The notes beneath the pieces were generated by a model that did not search any database, was not told the origin of the DNA, and saw nothing but the letters and a program-made list of their open reading frames with translations. This document shows, one piece after another, positions 1-11,952 of a stretch of 64,000 bases of DNA. The position numbers and the translations under genes are program-made. Within the stretch, counting starts at the first letter, position 1, and the number at the start of each line of letters is the position of its first letter. This DNA comes from Cannabis sativa (lineage: Eukaryota; Streptophyta; Magnoliopsida; Rosales; Cannabaceae): the NCBI RefSeq assembly GCF_029168945.1, contig NC_083604.1, positions 47,859,686 through 47,923,685 of the forward strand. Direction: 5' to 3'.

Positions 1-789
1 GTTGGTGAGGTCACTGCTCCCCTTACTTTCAATCTTAATAAAGGTGGTGTTGGTTCCTTGGATAATCAGAAGAGGAAAGCTCCATCTACATTAATGGGAT
101 AGAGTTAGAAAAAGAGGTTTCGTAGGAAAACAGGTGAGGGTTGCCTTGGACGTCACTATACTTATCCAGAGTACCCCCGATGTAAGAAGCATCATCCGGG
201 AGAGTGTAACAACATTTTTCCAATGCAGTCTAGTAGGGCAGATCAAGAGGGAATGCCCACAGCTGAAGAAGGAAGAACTAAAATAGGAGGTAAAACCCAT
301 TCCAGCTTGGGTGTTTGCCACTACCTAAGCCAATGCTGAAGCTTGTCCTTCAGTGGTGTCATGTTAGCTTTTATTCAACTACTCTATTTACTCTTTGTTA
401 TTTGATTCTAGAGCTACACATTCATATGTGGGAGCCAGGGTGATTGATAAATTGATTACGCCTTGAAATAGTTATGAAATAAGGTTTGAAACCCTGATAC
501 CTAGCGAATAATTACTTATCTCCAAAAGGTGGATTAAGTATGTGCCGATTAGAGTGGAGGATAGGGAGTTGAGTGCTGATCTTGTAGAATTGGGTATAGT
601 AGAGTTCGATGTCATATTCAGAAAGGACTTACTATTTAAGTAAGTCGTTAATGTTGACTGCAAGAGGAAGATGGTAACTTTTCAACCTGAGAGTGAAGAA
701 CTATTCGTGGGTGTGGGATACGTTTTGAATTCCTAAATTCTATTTATCTCGGTGTTAAAAGATAGAGACCTATTGTGGGATAGATGCAT
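1..789 (+). pseudogene. Ty3/gypsy gag zinc-knuckle and protease remnant
   Basis: Reading the + strand and allowing for stops and frame changes gives a typical gypsy gag/protease stretch. A degenerate zinc knuckle (CKKHHPGEC) lies near 183-208. The retropepsin segment LFDSRATHSYVGARVIDKL is near 399-455, and the FDVIF...DLLFKY and DCKRKMVTFQPE blocks follow near 607-690. In this family the catalytic motif is DSG; here it reads DSR, so the protease would be inactive. The fragment runs off the left edge of the window and is interrupted at 794 by the family A copia element. Coding continues for a short way after that element (LLAMMLDTT from 9741). No uninterrupted ORF remains. The assignment to gypsy is firm; the sub-lineage is a guess. 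Confidence 0.75.
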
Positions 790-794
790 AGGAC

Positions 795-2634
795 TGTTGG
801 GTTTTGTGCCCTAAATAAAACCCATTTCAATATAATTAGATTTACTAATTAATAAAGATCAGAAATTATTTTATGTTGCATGGTTCACATGATTTATTTC
901 ATGATTTTTTAATGTATAAATTCTATTAAGTCCAGAACATATGTATTTGTTCATGATTATAGTGTCCTCAGCACAGTGGAATATAATCATGATTATATGT
1001 TCAAAAGTTTAATTCCCTAATTTGTTAGTTCATTGGATTTAGACTGGCATGATAATCAACGATAGTTATACTTACACCTTGGATAAGTGTTATGTCCTTT
1101 CCAGGGCATTGGTAAAGTTTACCAGTATCGGATGTATGGAGTATACATTGGAAGGGACCGATATTGATCTTAGATAAGAGATCATAAACTTACTGTTATA
1201 TCTTTTTAAGTCAATATCAACGGTTGATCTTAGGTCTATGGATCTTAATCCGGACATGGTTAGGTTCGATCTCAAGAGTGTTATTTGTGTTCTTTGATTT
1301 GTTAGTTAAGCCTACCTTTTGGTTTGGGTGATACGTACATTTTGGGAACATGATAGTACAATTGAGTGAGAGCTCTAGTCATAGATATGGAATCTATAAC
1401 TTCTATCTGGACATAGAAGTGAAACAATGATTTCCTTCGAGCTTGGCTGAATAGAGATAAATGATTGAGATCTCATTTCAGTAATTATATTAGTTTACTG
1501 AAATATCATTTATAGGTAGCTAAGTGTTTTAAGGATAAAATACATTGAAGGGTAGAGCGGTAAATTTATCCCTTATAGAGGATCCTTGACTATTAGGGTT
1601 ATAATAATGGATAATCATAACGTATCTATATCGTGGTACATATAGAGCGTTCTATATAACTGAGAGTGTATTCAATTCCAAGTTCTATAGTGGTTCAATG
1701 AGGAATTAATGAGTTACAAATTTACTTGGTGAATTCTAGATCTAATTATTGAAAGCTCGCCTATATAAGCCCATGGTCTCCTCACTAGTTGAGATAATAC
1801 TGCTTGCAGACTCAGTTGATTGATTTTAGTTAATTAATTATAATTTTAAACTTAGACTATGTCTTATTTATGAATTTTCACTAAGCAAGGGCTTAATTGT
1901 GAAGTAAAGAGGTTTTGGGGTCAATTTGTTAATTAAGAGACTTTGCATGGTCTAATTAATAAATTACATAAATGACAATTTTATTTAGTAATTAATTATA
2001 ATTATTAAATAAATAGTTTTGGCATTTATAGGTTTCAATTGGAAAATATAGTATTATTGAAAAGAAGAATAAGTGGTTGAAATAAAGTGGCAAAAATCTA
2101 ACTAGAAAGAGGTCCACTATCTTGTACGGCCAAGGTTGATTTTTTACCCAATATTTTATTCTTTTTAATTCATGTAATTCAACCCTAAGCCCTAGTTGAA
2201 ACACTATAAAAGGAACATGATACTCTCACTCATCCAGTTAATGTCAACCTGACTATTCAACCAAACCTAGATGAGAGAGTTCCTTCTATAGAGATTTCAC
2301 CTCCTTCATTGTTCTTCACCATATTCGAAAGCCTTAGTGATGAGTGACGTGCCCACACATAGCAAGTCAAGTACTCAATCATAATGAGTAAGACGGTGGT
2401 TACCAAACCCGAAGGAGAGAAAGAGATCCAGGTTCAAATCTTGATAATGGTCTGCTACAGAAAGTAATCAAGGGCTAGAGATCTTGAATGGAAGGAGTCA
2501 TTACATTCGGCTGCAACCAATGTAAGGTTTTCTTAACCGCTATGTGTTTATTTCATTGTTTTAGAGAATTCATATTTAGTATGTAATCAACATACTTGTT
2601 AGTAAATCTAGATCCTGGTAAAATATTCCTAACA
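795..2634 (+). repeat. 5' LTR of copia family A element
   Basis: This 1840-bp direct repeat begins TGTTGGG and ends CCTAACA. It keeps the full 3' portion (about 2380-2500) that is missing from the right-hand LTR. It has a short deletion near 1575 compared with 8767-8790. It contains a small conserved dyad TATAGAGCGTTCTATATA near 1641, found in the other family A LTRs with slight changes. TATA-like sequence (CTATAAAAGGAACATG near 2205) suggests the promoter region. Short antisense reading frames in it are shared between copies only because the LTR is repeated. Confidence 0.93.
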
Positions 2635-2636
2635 AC

Positions 2637-2649
2637 TAGCCTCAGAGCC
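2637..2649 (+). other. Primer binding site, initiator tRNA-Met type (degenerate)
   Basis: TAGCCTCAGAGCC starts 3 bp after the LTR end and matches the usual copia primer site TGGTATCAGAGCC at 10 of 13 positions. Minus-strand DNA synthesis would start here from tRNA-iMet. The position directly after the LTR fixes the element's orientation as +. Confidence 0.75.
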
Positions 2650-2879
2650 ATGGTAATGATTTACTTTCATAAAATATGGATGTAAAACGATGAATATTGT
2701 TTGCATGTTGATTTGGATGTGTTCATGTTAGTTTATGTGATTATTTGATGAATGTATAGTAATTATGAAATTTTTCCATGAAAATAATTTTATTTTCTTT
2801 CTGAAAATATTTTATTTTGATGCCTTGTGAAAAATTAAGCAACTTTCGTTTTTACGGAACTCAATTCTGATGAAAAACG

Positions 2880-3200
2880 AAGAAGTTATGAAGGTTTGAA
2901 AAATCAAATGCATATGGTGTCGAGTAGGTGCATCGAGTGCACCAGGCGCTCGGAGAAGGCACGCCAACGCGCGCGCATCTCAGACAAAATTCTTGTCTGA
3001 AGCCGTGTCTCGTCCCTAACTTCAGACACGGTCCGCCCACACACGAATGCTGCACCTGACCGAGGTTTCTCGGTCAAGGAGGTTGAATCTCCTCCTCCCG
3101 CGCGCGCATGAGGGCTATTTGCAGCCTGTGATGGCTGCACGTGCAGCCTTGCTGCCTGCAACCCCAAACTTTCGATTTTTGTGGGATTTTTCCCCAAATT
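2880..3200 (+). other. GC-rich leader segment with two adjacent stem-loops
   Basis: A roughly 300-bp GC-rich island sits in an otherwise very AT-rich interior. It contains CGCGCGC twice (near 2970 and 3101) and two neighbouring perfect inverted repeats: CAGACAA/TTGTCTG at 2981-2999 and CCGTGTCT/AGACACGG at 3003-3031. Several short overlapping reading frames exist on both strands but none resembles a known protein. Its place between primer site and coding remnants suggests a structured leader, possibly for dimerisation or packaging; that role is inference. Confidence 0.5.
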
Positions 3201-3840
3201 TCGAATTTTTGCAATTTTCAAACCCTAAAATTAAAATAAAATATTATTTTTAATATATTTAACCTTAGATATAAATTTTAAATTAATAATATTTATTTTT
3301 TAATAGATTATTATTAATTTTTTGATATTTTGAGGTTTAAATTTGAAAAATGATTATTTTATTTTTTAAATTATGGTCAGATTTAAAAATTTGTTAATTT
3401 CTTTAATATTTATATATTATTTAATTATAAGATCAGATATTTTAATATTGGACATATTTTAAATTAAATGATAGCCTTATCTTTTAATTTGAAAAATTAC
3501 ATTAACATTATCTTATATGATAAGTTAAATAATTAATAAATTTGAAATTAACCTAGATATTTTTTATAGATATTCTAACCATATTATTGGGTACGACATA
3601 CTGAACCTAATCCTCCCTCACATGAACAACCCCAATTGTGAAGGCACAATAGCCTTATTTAAATAAGTGTATTAGGCTAATTATACTAGTTTAACCTACT
3701 TAAAATTGAATTAGCAACATAATTAATTTTTCATTGGATTATTTTAAAATTAATTTAGACAAATACACTTAGTTTAATGAAATATTCTAGATAGTGATTT
3801 CTAGTAACTAATTTATATTTTCTAATATTTAATTGAGTAG

Positions 3841-4807
3841 AAAAATATATTTAAGTTGAAAATTAATTTTAGACCAACTTAAATTAGAATATTTTTCTTA
3901 GAACTTAGAACTTAGAACTTAAATAGAATTAATAATTAAATTGATTTTATTCAAGATACTTAATTATTTGTTTCTATTTCATGAAATTTAATTAAATTAG
4001 AAAATATATTTAAGTTGAAAATTAATTATTTAATTAATTTTAGATAAACTTAAATTAGATTATTTTCTTAAATATTAAATTAGAATTTATAATTAAGTTG
4101 ATTCTATTCTAGATACTTAATTATTTCTATTTTAATAAATTTCATTAAATAGAAAATTATATTTAAGTTGGAAATTTTTAATTTCAGATCAACTTAAATT
4201 AGAATAATTTTTAGAATATATATTTTATATTATTTTAATAATCATTCACATAATTTCAAATTGCATTTATTTATTTTATATGCAAATATTTTGAATTTTT
4301 TTAATTTTGAAAATTAGATTAAAGTTACAAATTAATTTACTAATCAATTTTAGATCAACTTAAATCAAGTAATTTTCATTAATGATTTAATTAAAATAAA
4401 TAGACTAAAATATATTGTTTTTAATTAGAAAATTAGTAATTAGTTTATGAATTATCTAGATAGATATTTTCTAGGTAGACTTTTTGGTATTTTTCTAGAT
4501 ATATTTAATTAAATTAGAAAATTAATATCTAAGTTGATTTTATTCAAGACACTTAAATATTTGATATTTTTCTTAAGATATTTAATTAAATAGGAAAATT
4601 ATATTTGTGTTAAAATTAATTTATTTAATTTTAGACCAACATGAATTATAATAATTTTTCCAGTTTTATTTTATTTTATTTTTGAGGATTTCAAAAATGT
4701 ATCTTTATACATTGGATTTCGAATTCAGTTATATTTTTATAGAAAATTAAATTTGAGTTGAAAATTAATTATTTAATTTTGGACCAACTTAAATTAAGTA
4801 ATTTTCA
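3841..4807 (+). repeat. Array of six diverged hairpin units inside the copia interior
   Basis: Six related units lie near 3841-3900, 4001-4070, 4152-4212, 4309-4378, 4592-4660 and 4741-4807. Each has a left arm like AATTATATTTAAGTTG and a right arm like CAACTTAAATTAGAAT around an A/T-rich loop, so each can fold on itself. Units are separated by about 80-200 bp of AT-rich DNA that includes recurring ATTTAATTAAAT and GATACTTAATTATT motifs. No coding potential is visible. Confidence 0.7.
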
Positions 4808-6239
4808 TAATATTTATTTGAAAATTAATACTAAGGATGGAAAATAATTTATTTTTATTTTTCAAATCTTCCTAAAGTATAATTTTATAAATATTAAATT
4901 AAAATTTAAATTTAGTTTTATCTAAATTAGTAATTTTAATTCAATAAATATATGTTAAAATAAATAGATTAAAATAAGTATCAAAAGAAAATACAACTCT
5001 TTAAAATAATGAGCTTTAGTGATAAGGATATTCGATCTACATTGTTGGTTCTACATAATTCTTATTTTAGTGAGTAAGCATCCCTAATGGATCAACGTTC
5101 ATTAGAAATTTAACGTCGTAGAATCTCGAAAGATAAGTATTATTTGTAAGTGTTTTATTCCTAGTACTAATCACCCTAATGGTGGCTGCTAGTAAGACTT
5201 ATAAAAGTATGAAACAATGGTGGAAGCTCATAAGATAGAATGGTCTTGACTCTCGCCTAAACGGGATCTTGATCGAATAAAAGGTTGGTAGAATATTTAT
5301 TATTTTAGATGAGCTGACCACTCTATTCAATGGATGATATCTTTGACTCTCGCCTAAACGGGACACTGATATCAGTTTGTTGAAGACCTTGGAAATTATT
5401 TAGGATTGTATGTTTTAGTATAAAAATAAGAATAACTTTGACTCTTGCATAATGGGACATCGTTGGATTCTTATTTTAAATCGAAATTATTCTACTTTTT
5501 TCTCTTAGCTTATTCATTTCGAATTTGCTTAAATAGTATATCATTGGATGAATGGTTTATAAATTATTTACTTATGTTGTCATTCTGTTTTCTCTTATGA
5601 AATTGAATGGCACCAATGACTATATTCCCGACATTCTATCCTGAAATAATATAAATCCTCGATCTTAGAAATCTCCTACTTGTATATGCTTACTATAGGC
5701 ATATTGAACTTAGAGTTAGATTAGTAGTGGTGACCCAAGCTAGAATAATTACTCATGTATATTTGGTATAAATTTAAGTCTTTGACTTTAAATTTTAGAT
5801 TCCAAATAGAAATTTTATATTTCTGTTTCCTAGATTACATCATACATTACAATATGACTTTCACAAGTTATTAATATCCATTTTCTATCAATGGATTAAA
5901 ACTGTATGTTAATGTATGGAATATGAGTTTAGTATTCTGTGACTAGGATCCACTTGGACTATTCTAAGAACTTTTTGATGTAACTAGACCTAAGTCATCA
6001 AAAGACCACAACTACATTCTGATATATCTATTGCATTTGCATCTTGTTCATAGTGGTTTTGACTAGATCATTCTCTGTAAAGAGTAATATGCCTATATCC
6101 ACTTAAAAGTAAGATCATCTATATTCAAATATGGATGTACATTCAGGGGTGGATATGAGTTGTTGTTATGTTCTTAAGACGATCACTCTAGATTTAACCT
6201 TATGCAAAAAAATTTGAAATATTTGAGAAATTTCATGAA

Positions 6240-7960
6240 TTTCTAGCAATTTTGAAAAACATTAAGGTAAATGGTTAAAGATCTTGCGAACTGATAGGAG
6301 TGGAGAAATATTTGGTGGATATGCAGTTCAAAGATCATTATGTTGAATTTTGAATTGTATTCAAACTTACCTCCCTAGAAATTCGATTTGCATATTGATG
6401 ATAGTATAAGGGTTATGATTAGTTACTAGTAGTTGCCTAAGTCCTTCTAGGTATATACCCTAGTGATAGGATAATTTCAGAATGATGAAATGGTTGTGTA
6501 CTTACTGTAAACCATTACTAGATTCATGGATATACTAATCGTGATCTTAAGAAAAGCTAAAACTGTTAACCAAGATTTGCATGTTTGATAGTTGTTCTAA
6601 AGTGATTAGGGGTGGACCATCCCATGGTCATTAGATAAGAAAGTGTTTGTTTCAACAAATACTACTTTTCTAAGAAAATGACGTAGTCTGAAAACAAAGT
6701 AGCAAAGTAGAGGAGATAATTTTATTTCTTGATTCCAAAAGTGTTCTATCATCTTATTCGATATAAGATGGTCCCACTGCCTTTGTTGTCTTGACACAAT
6801 CGAAGAGGACAATACCTTTTAGATTCTTAGACAGTAAGTCACGGTACCTTGTCGTAGTGGGAGGGTTTTAAGGAACTCACCCTGTTATGACTTGGAAGAC
6901 ACCAGTGACAAAATCCATTGTTAGTTTAAACAAGTAATGGATTGTCAGAATAAGAAACTAAGAAGTAAAGCCAAGAGAACTGCTATGGTTAAAACCATTC
7001 ATATGGAACAACCAAAAGTTTTCTATTACAAGGACAAGAAAGAAAATTTCGTTAGTAAGTCTATTCAATGGACTTAACAAAACTTCTTGTTCCTAGTATT
7101 ATTAAAGGTTTGAGTTTATCTAAACCTATGGCTTGTGGTATACCTGGTAATTTACTTACTCTAGTGCAAGCAACTTACTTTAGTAAGATGCTGGAGCATT
7201 TTTCTAATGGCAATCTATAGAAGCTTCTCGACTTCTAGATATAGATTTTATTTATCTAAGGAAAAGTTTCAATTATTCCAGAAAAGATAAAGGCCAATGA
7301 AGGAATTCCTTAGGATCAACAGTGAGAGGTCTCAGATATGCTTTAGTATGCATTAGACCAGACACCTGCTGTTGAGTGGGAGTAATGAGTAGGTATCAGA
7401 TTAATCCAAGACAGGAACATTGTAAGAAAATCAAGTAAATCTTAAGATCAAGAAGAGGAACTATATGTTAGTCGATAAGGGTGGTATTCAATACTCTTAG
7501 ACTACACCAAATCAAGTTTCTAGACTTTCCTTAGTGCTAGAAAGTCTACTGATGAGATGCTGATTACTCTGGGGGTGGAGTAGTGATTTGGGAGAAGTGT
7601 AAAAGCCTATCTAATCTCTAAGTCTATCAGAGAGACTGAATGTTAAAGTTTCAGGAAAGATACTTATTCAGTCTAAGGAAAGTTCTATACATTTTTGGCA
7701 TAGTACCAACATTTATTAACTACTAGTGTTACTTCTTGACTAACACAGAAGTAGTTGCCAAAAAGTAAAGAATCCAGCATTCCTAGAGGAGTAGACATAT
7801 AGAGAGGAATTTCACAATGTCAAGTATTTTGTGATTAAGGAAATGTAATGGTGGAGGAAAAGTTGTATTGAATACAACCTGTCAGATCCTATTACAAAGA
7901 GAATACTACATACTACACTTGATCTGTATATCAAGGTGTTGAGATTATTTGAAATGCACT
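6240..7960 (+). pseudogene. Copia pol remnant: integrase, RT scraps, RNase H
   Basis: Broken copia polyprotein segments appear in order on the + strand. Near 6285-6380 there is an integrase-like stretch (EKYLVDMQFKDHYVEF). Near 6400-6460 there is a piece resembling the MVRSMMSY...LPKSF block. Near 6630-6680 KKVFVSTNTTFL is the integrase C-terminal/RT linker. At about 7335-7420 there is YALVCIRPD followed by VGVMSRYQINPRQEH, the conserved segment leading into RNase H. Near 7885-7955 the C-terminal DPITKRILHTTLDLYIKVL is readable. The RT catalytic core is missing, and stops and frame changes are frequent, so this copy cannot supply its own enzymes. A possible gag trace lies near 5600-5660 but is too weak to list. 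Confidence 0.75.
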
Positions 7961-7978
7961 TTTTGTTTTTATATTATT

Positions 7979-7991
7979 GCAAGTGGGCGTT
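7979..7991 (+). other. Polypurine tract of copia element
   Basis: GCAAGTGGGCGTT directly precedes the right LTR and resembles the usual copia AAGTGGGAG tract, with a C interrupting the purines. It would prime plus-strand synthesis. Confidence 0.6.
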
Positions 7992-9735
7992 TGTTGGGTT
8001 TTGTGCCCTAAATAAAATCCATTTCAATATAATCAGATATACTAATTAATAAAGATCAAAAATTATTTTATGTTGCATGGTTCACATGATTTATCTCATG
8101 ATTGTTTAATGTCTAAATTCTATTAAGTTCAGAACATATGTATTTGTTCATGATTGTAGTGTCGTCAGCACAGTGTAATATAATCATGATTATATGTTCA
8201 AAAGTTTAATTCCCTGATTTGTCAATTCACTGGATTTAGACTGCATGATAATCAACGATATGTATACTTACACCTTGGATAAGTGTTATGTCCTTTCCAC
8301 GGCATTGGCAAAGTTTACCAGTATCGGATGTATGGAGTATACATTGGAAGGGACCGATATTGATCTAAGATAAGATATCATAAACTTACCGTTATATATT
8401 TCTAAGTTAATATCAATGGTTGATCTTAGGTCTATGGATCTTAATCCTGACATGGTTAGGTTCGATCTCAAGAGTGTTATTTGTGTTCTTTGATTTGTTA
8501 GTTAAGCCTACCTTTTGGTCTGGGTGATACGTACATTTTGGAAACATGATAGTACAATTGAGTGGGAGCACTAATCATAGATATAGAATCTATAGCTTCT
8601 ATCTAGACATAGAAGTGAAACGATAATTTTCTTTGAGCTTGGCTGAATAGAGATAAATGATTGAGATCTCATTTCAGTAATTATATTAGTTTACTGAAAT
8701 ATCATTTATAGGTAGCTGAGTGTTTTAACGATAAAATACATTGAAGGGTAGAACGGTAAATTTGTCCCTATTCAGTGTAGATCACCTATATAGCATCCTT
8801 GACTATTAGGATTGTAACAATGGATAATCATAACGTACCTATATCGTGGTACATATAGAGTGTTCTATATAACTGAGAATGTATTCAATTCCAAGTTCTA
8901 TAGTGGTTCAATGAGGAATTAATGAGTTGAGAACTTACTTAGTGAATTCTAGATCTACTTATTGAAAGCTCGGTTATATAGGTCCATGGTCCCCTCACTA
9001 GTTGAGATAACACTGCTTGTAGACTCAGCTAATTGATTTTAGTTAATCAATTATAATTCTAAAATTAGATTATGTCTTATTTATGAATTTTCACTAAGCA
9101 AGGGCTTAATTGTGAAGAAAAGAGGTTTTGGGGTCAATTTGTTAATTAAGAGACTTTGCATGGTCTAATTAATAAATTACATAAATGACAATTTTATTTA
9201 GTAACTAATTATAATTATTAAATAAATAGTTTTGGCATTTATAGGTTTCAGTTGGATAATATGGTATTATTGAAAAGAAGAATAAGTAGTTGAAATAAAG
9301 TGGCAAAAATCTAACTAGAAAAAGGTCCACTATCTTGTACGGCCAAGGTTGATTTTTTTCCTAATAGTTTATTCTTTTTTAATTCATGTAATTCAACCCT
9401 AAGCCCTAGTTGAAACACTATATAAGGAACATGATACTCTCACTCATCCAATTAATGTTAACCTGACTATTCAACCAAACCTAGATGAGAGAGTTCCTTC
9501 TATAGAGATTTCGCCCCTTCATTATTCTTCACCATATTCGAAAGCCTTAGTGATGAGTGACGTGCCCACACATAGCAAGTCAAGTACTCAATAATAGTCA
9601 TTACATTCTGATTCAACCAATGTAAGGTTTTCTTAACCCTTATGTGTTTATTTCATTGTTTTAGAGAATTCATATGTAGGATGTTAATCAACATACTTGT
9701 TAGTAAATCTAGATCCTGGTAAAATATTTCCAACA
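7992..9735 (+). repeat. 3' LTR of copia family A element
   Basis: This 1744-bp copy of the left LTR begins TGTTGGGTTTTGTGCCC and ends TTCCAACA. It has lost about 115 bp relative to the left LTR at about 9592 (sequence corresponding to about 2383-2497). It keeps a short segment near 8767-8790 that the left LTR lacks. Followed by the target duplication AGGAC. Confidence 0.93.
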
Positions 9736-9740
9736 AGGAC

Positions 9741-9795
9741 TCCTAGCAATGATGTTAGATACCACCTAGTAGTGGGATATATGCATAGGACTCCT
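9741..9795 (+). pseudogene. Gypsy remnant continuing after the copia insertion, with a short duplication
   Basis: Joining 775-794 to 9741 restores the gypsy reading frame (W-D-R-C-I-G then LLAMMLDTT). About 54 bp further on the segment GGGATATATGCATAGGACT repeats the sequence at the insertion site with one change, so a local duplication existed here. The fragment then abuts the LINE at about 9795. Confidence 0.6.
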
Positions 9796-10862
9796 AAATA
9801 ATTTCTTCCACACATGATCTTAGATCCCATGATACAATCTCTTATTTTATTTCCCCACAAAACAAGGAAGATCAAGGTACTTCTCGTGACAAGTAACAAC
9901 AAGCACACCAACACAATCAGTCAAGCTATCTTTATCAACCACACTAACATTCAAGCTAAAACACTGTACAGATTTGGAGAAGTTAACTTTATGCCCATAG
10001 GCTTTTCCGTAAGCATTCAAAATCTTCATACAGCTTTCATCCACAACCAAAGTAGCATCAATGAAAAACGAGCTATCATCCAAAAAAAAAGTTTTCAAGT
10101 GTCAGGACCATGTCATCCACAAGGTAATCCTTAGAGGGGGCCCTCTATACTAGCTTTATGAACTATAGAGAACAAACCCTCTTCACTAATAAGGAAGAGG
10201 AAAAGAGAAACAGGATCCCATTGATGATGACCCTGGGTAGGAGTCACATCTAGGGCTAAAAATCGGTCCGGTTCACTAGGTATCAGGTTCACAGTTTTGG
10301 GTTAACAAAAATAACACCCATACATGCCCATTCAATGGCTAGGTTGGACGAATCGATGAGTCAGTGGATCACGAGTTGTGGGTTGGGTAGGTTGGCAAGT
10401 TTTAATTTTGGCTTTTATATAATATCTAATATCATATATAAGTATATATATTATAGGGTTATATTAAAAAACCCCAAAAATATCTCTAAAAAAAGAACAA
10501 ACGAAAGAAAGACACACAGACAGAAAGAAAGAAAAAAGATAGAGAAGTTAGAAGTGACGAAGCTTGGATTGGAGCTTTCTGTGCGATGAGACCAACAGTG
10601 GGGGCTATTAGGTGGCACAATGGTGATGAGGAGAGACGAAGACGAGAAAGAGAGAGGGGGGTCTGTCGATTTGGGGATGTGTCAAGAAGTGGTTAAGGGA
10701 GAGGGTCTGTGGCTGTCGTGTGGTGGGATTAGTCGCTCGCCAGACTGATTGAGCCACTCATAGTCTGAATCAATATGTTTGTCGCTATCGATACCCATTT
10801 TTTATTAAAGACACTTTTTTCCGTATCTTCTTCTTCTTTTCATTATATATTTATATATATAG

Positions 10863-10975
<113 letters not shown>

Positions 10976-11263
10976 AATAAAGTATTAAACTAAAGATTAG
11001 ATGAGATGAAAATATTTTAATTTGATGTAGATGTTTTTGTTTCTACTTTTTTCTTCTTCAAAATAGTGAGACTGAGAGAGGGAGGGGAAAGTTAACAAAT
11101 AGAGATGATGAGATAGATTTATTATTTAGGGTTTTTTTTTGTTTTTTACTTTTAACTAATAAAATAATAAATAAAAAATATTAGAATATATATTATAAAT
11201 GGGTTACATACAGTTCTGGGTTCAACCCGACCTATGTATTCATAAAAGTACTAACATGTGAAC

Positions 11264-11952
11264 TAGGGGTGAGCAAAAAAATCTAAGAAACTTACCAAAC
11301 CAAGTACACTGACCGTCCAAACACCAAAAAAACCGCCTTCGGTTAAAATTGCCTTTGCACGGCCGGTTTTAGTGTTAATGGCAAACCGACCAATTAAACC
11401 GAGAACCGACCGAATATATATATTATACACTATATATATAATATAATTATTTTTGTACATATTTAATATACAATTTTATTAAACTAATTTTACTTCTAAT
11501 TTTTTTATTTGAAATCTCAATTATTCATTGCTTTATTTTATTATAATTTAATGTATTCACGTATTATATACACAGATTCATAAAATAATACGAGTTTTTA
11601 ATATAACTCATTACAAATTAATAGCACAAATAATTTGAGCAAATAAAAAAAAAATATTTTACATTATTTATTTAACTAAAAAAGTTTTGTTCTTAAATTA
11701 TATGATATTTGATACAGTACTTTAATTTTTTTAATTTCTATATAATTATAGCAAATTTAAGAACTTATTTTTTTGAAAATAAAAGCTCGGTTTGGTCAGT
11801 TTAAACCGACCACACCGTGGATTAAAACGGTCGGTTTTTTTACATTTATATAATGGTCGGCCGGTTTTCAGATTATAACTATTAAAATCGAAAACCGAAT
11901 TCGGATTTTTTGTGTGTAAAAAACCGACCAAACCGACCATTGCTCACCCCTA
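11264..11952. mobile_element. hAT MITE nested in the hAT element
   Basis: The ends TAGGGGTGAGCAA and TTGCTCACCCCTA are a perfect 13-bp inverted repeat. They are flanked on both sides by the 8-bp duplication ATGTGAAC (11256-11263 and 11953-11960). The 689-bp interior is AT-rich with recurring ACCGACC/GGTCGG motifs near both ends and no coding capacity. Confidence 0.95.

Larger units (their letters stand above)
795..9735 (+). mobile_element. Ty1/copia element, family A, complete with two LTRs, decayed
   Basis: Two long direct repeats (795-2634 and 7992-9735) both start TGTTGGGTTTTGTGCCC and end in CA. They are flanked by the 5-bp duplication AGGAC at 790-794 and 9736-9740. A degenerate initiator-Met primer site follows the left LTR and a purine-rich tract precedes the right one. 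The 5.36-kb interior holds only scraps of integrase, reverse transcriptase and RNase H near its right end, plus a GC-rich leader and a long AT-rich hairpin array. I counted about 11 differences in the first ~205 aligned LTR bases, so it is not recent. Solo LTRs of the same family occur at 34627, 43279, 45253 and 49981, all in the same orientation. Confidence 0.93.

Noticed and set aside
1090..1275. Minus-strand ~61-codon ORF found again at 8286-8471, with relatives at 45687 and 50400
   Set aside because: It recurs only because it lies in LTRs of one family; there is no domain, and the frame is broken or altered in other LTR copies.
2861..3253. Three overlapping short ORFs on both strands
   Set aside because: All sit in the GC-rich leader of the copia element, overlap each other and match no family I recognise.
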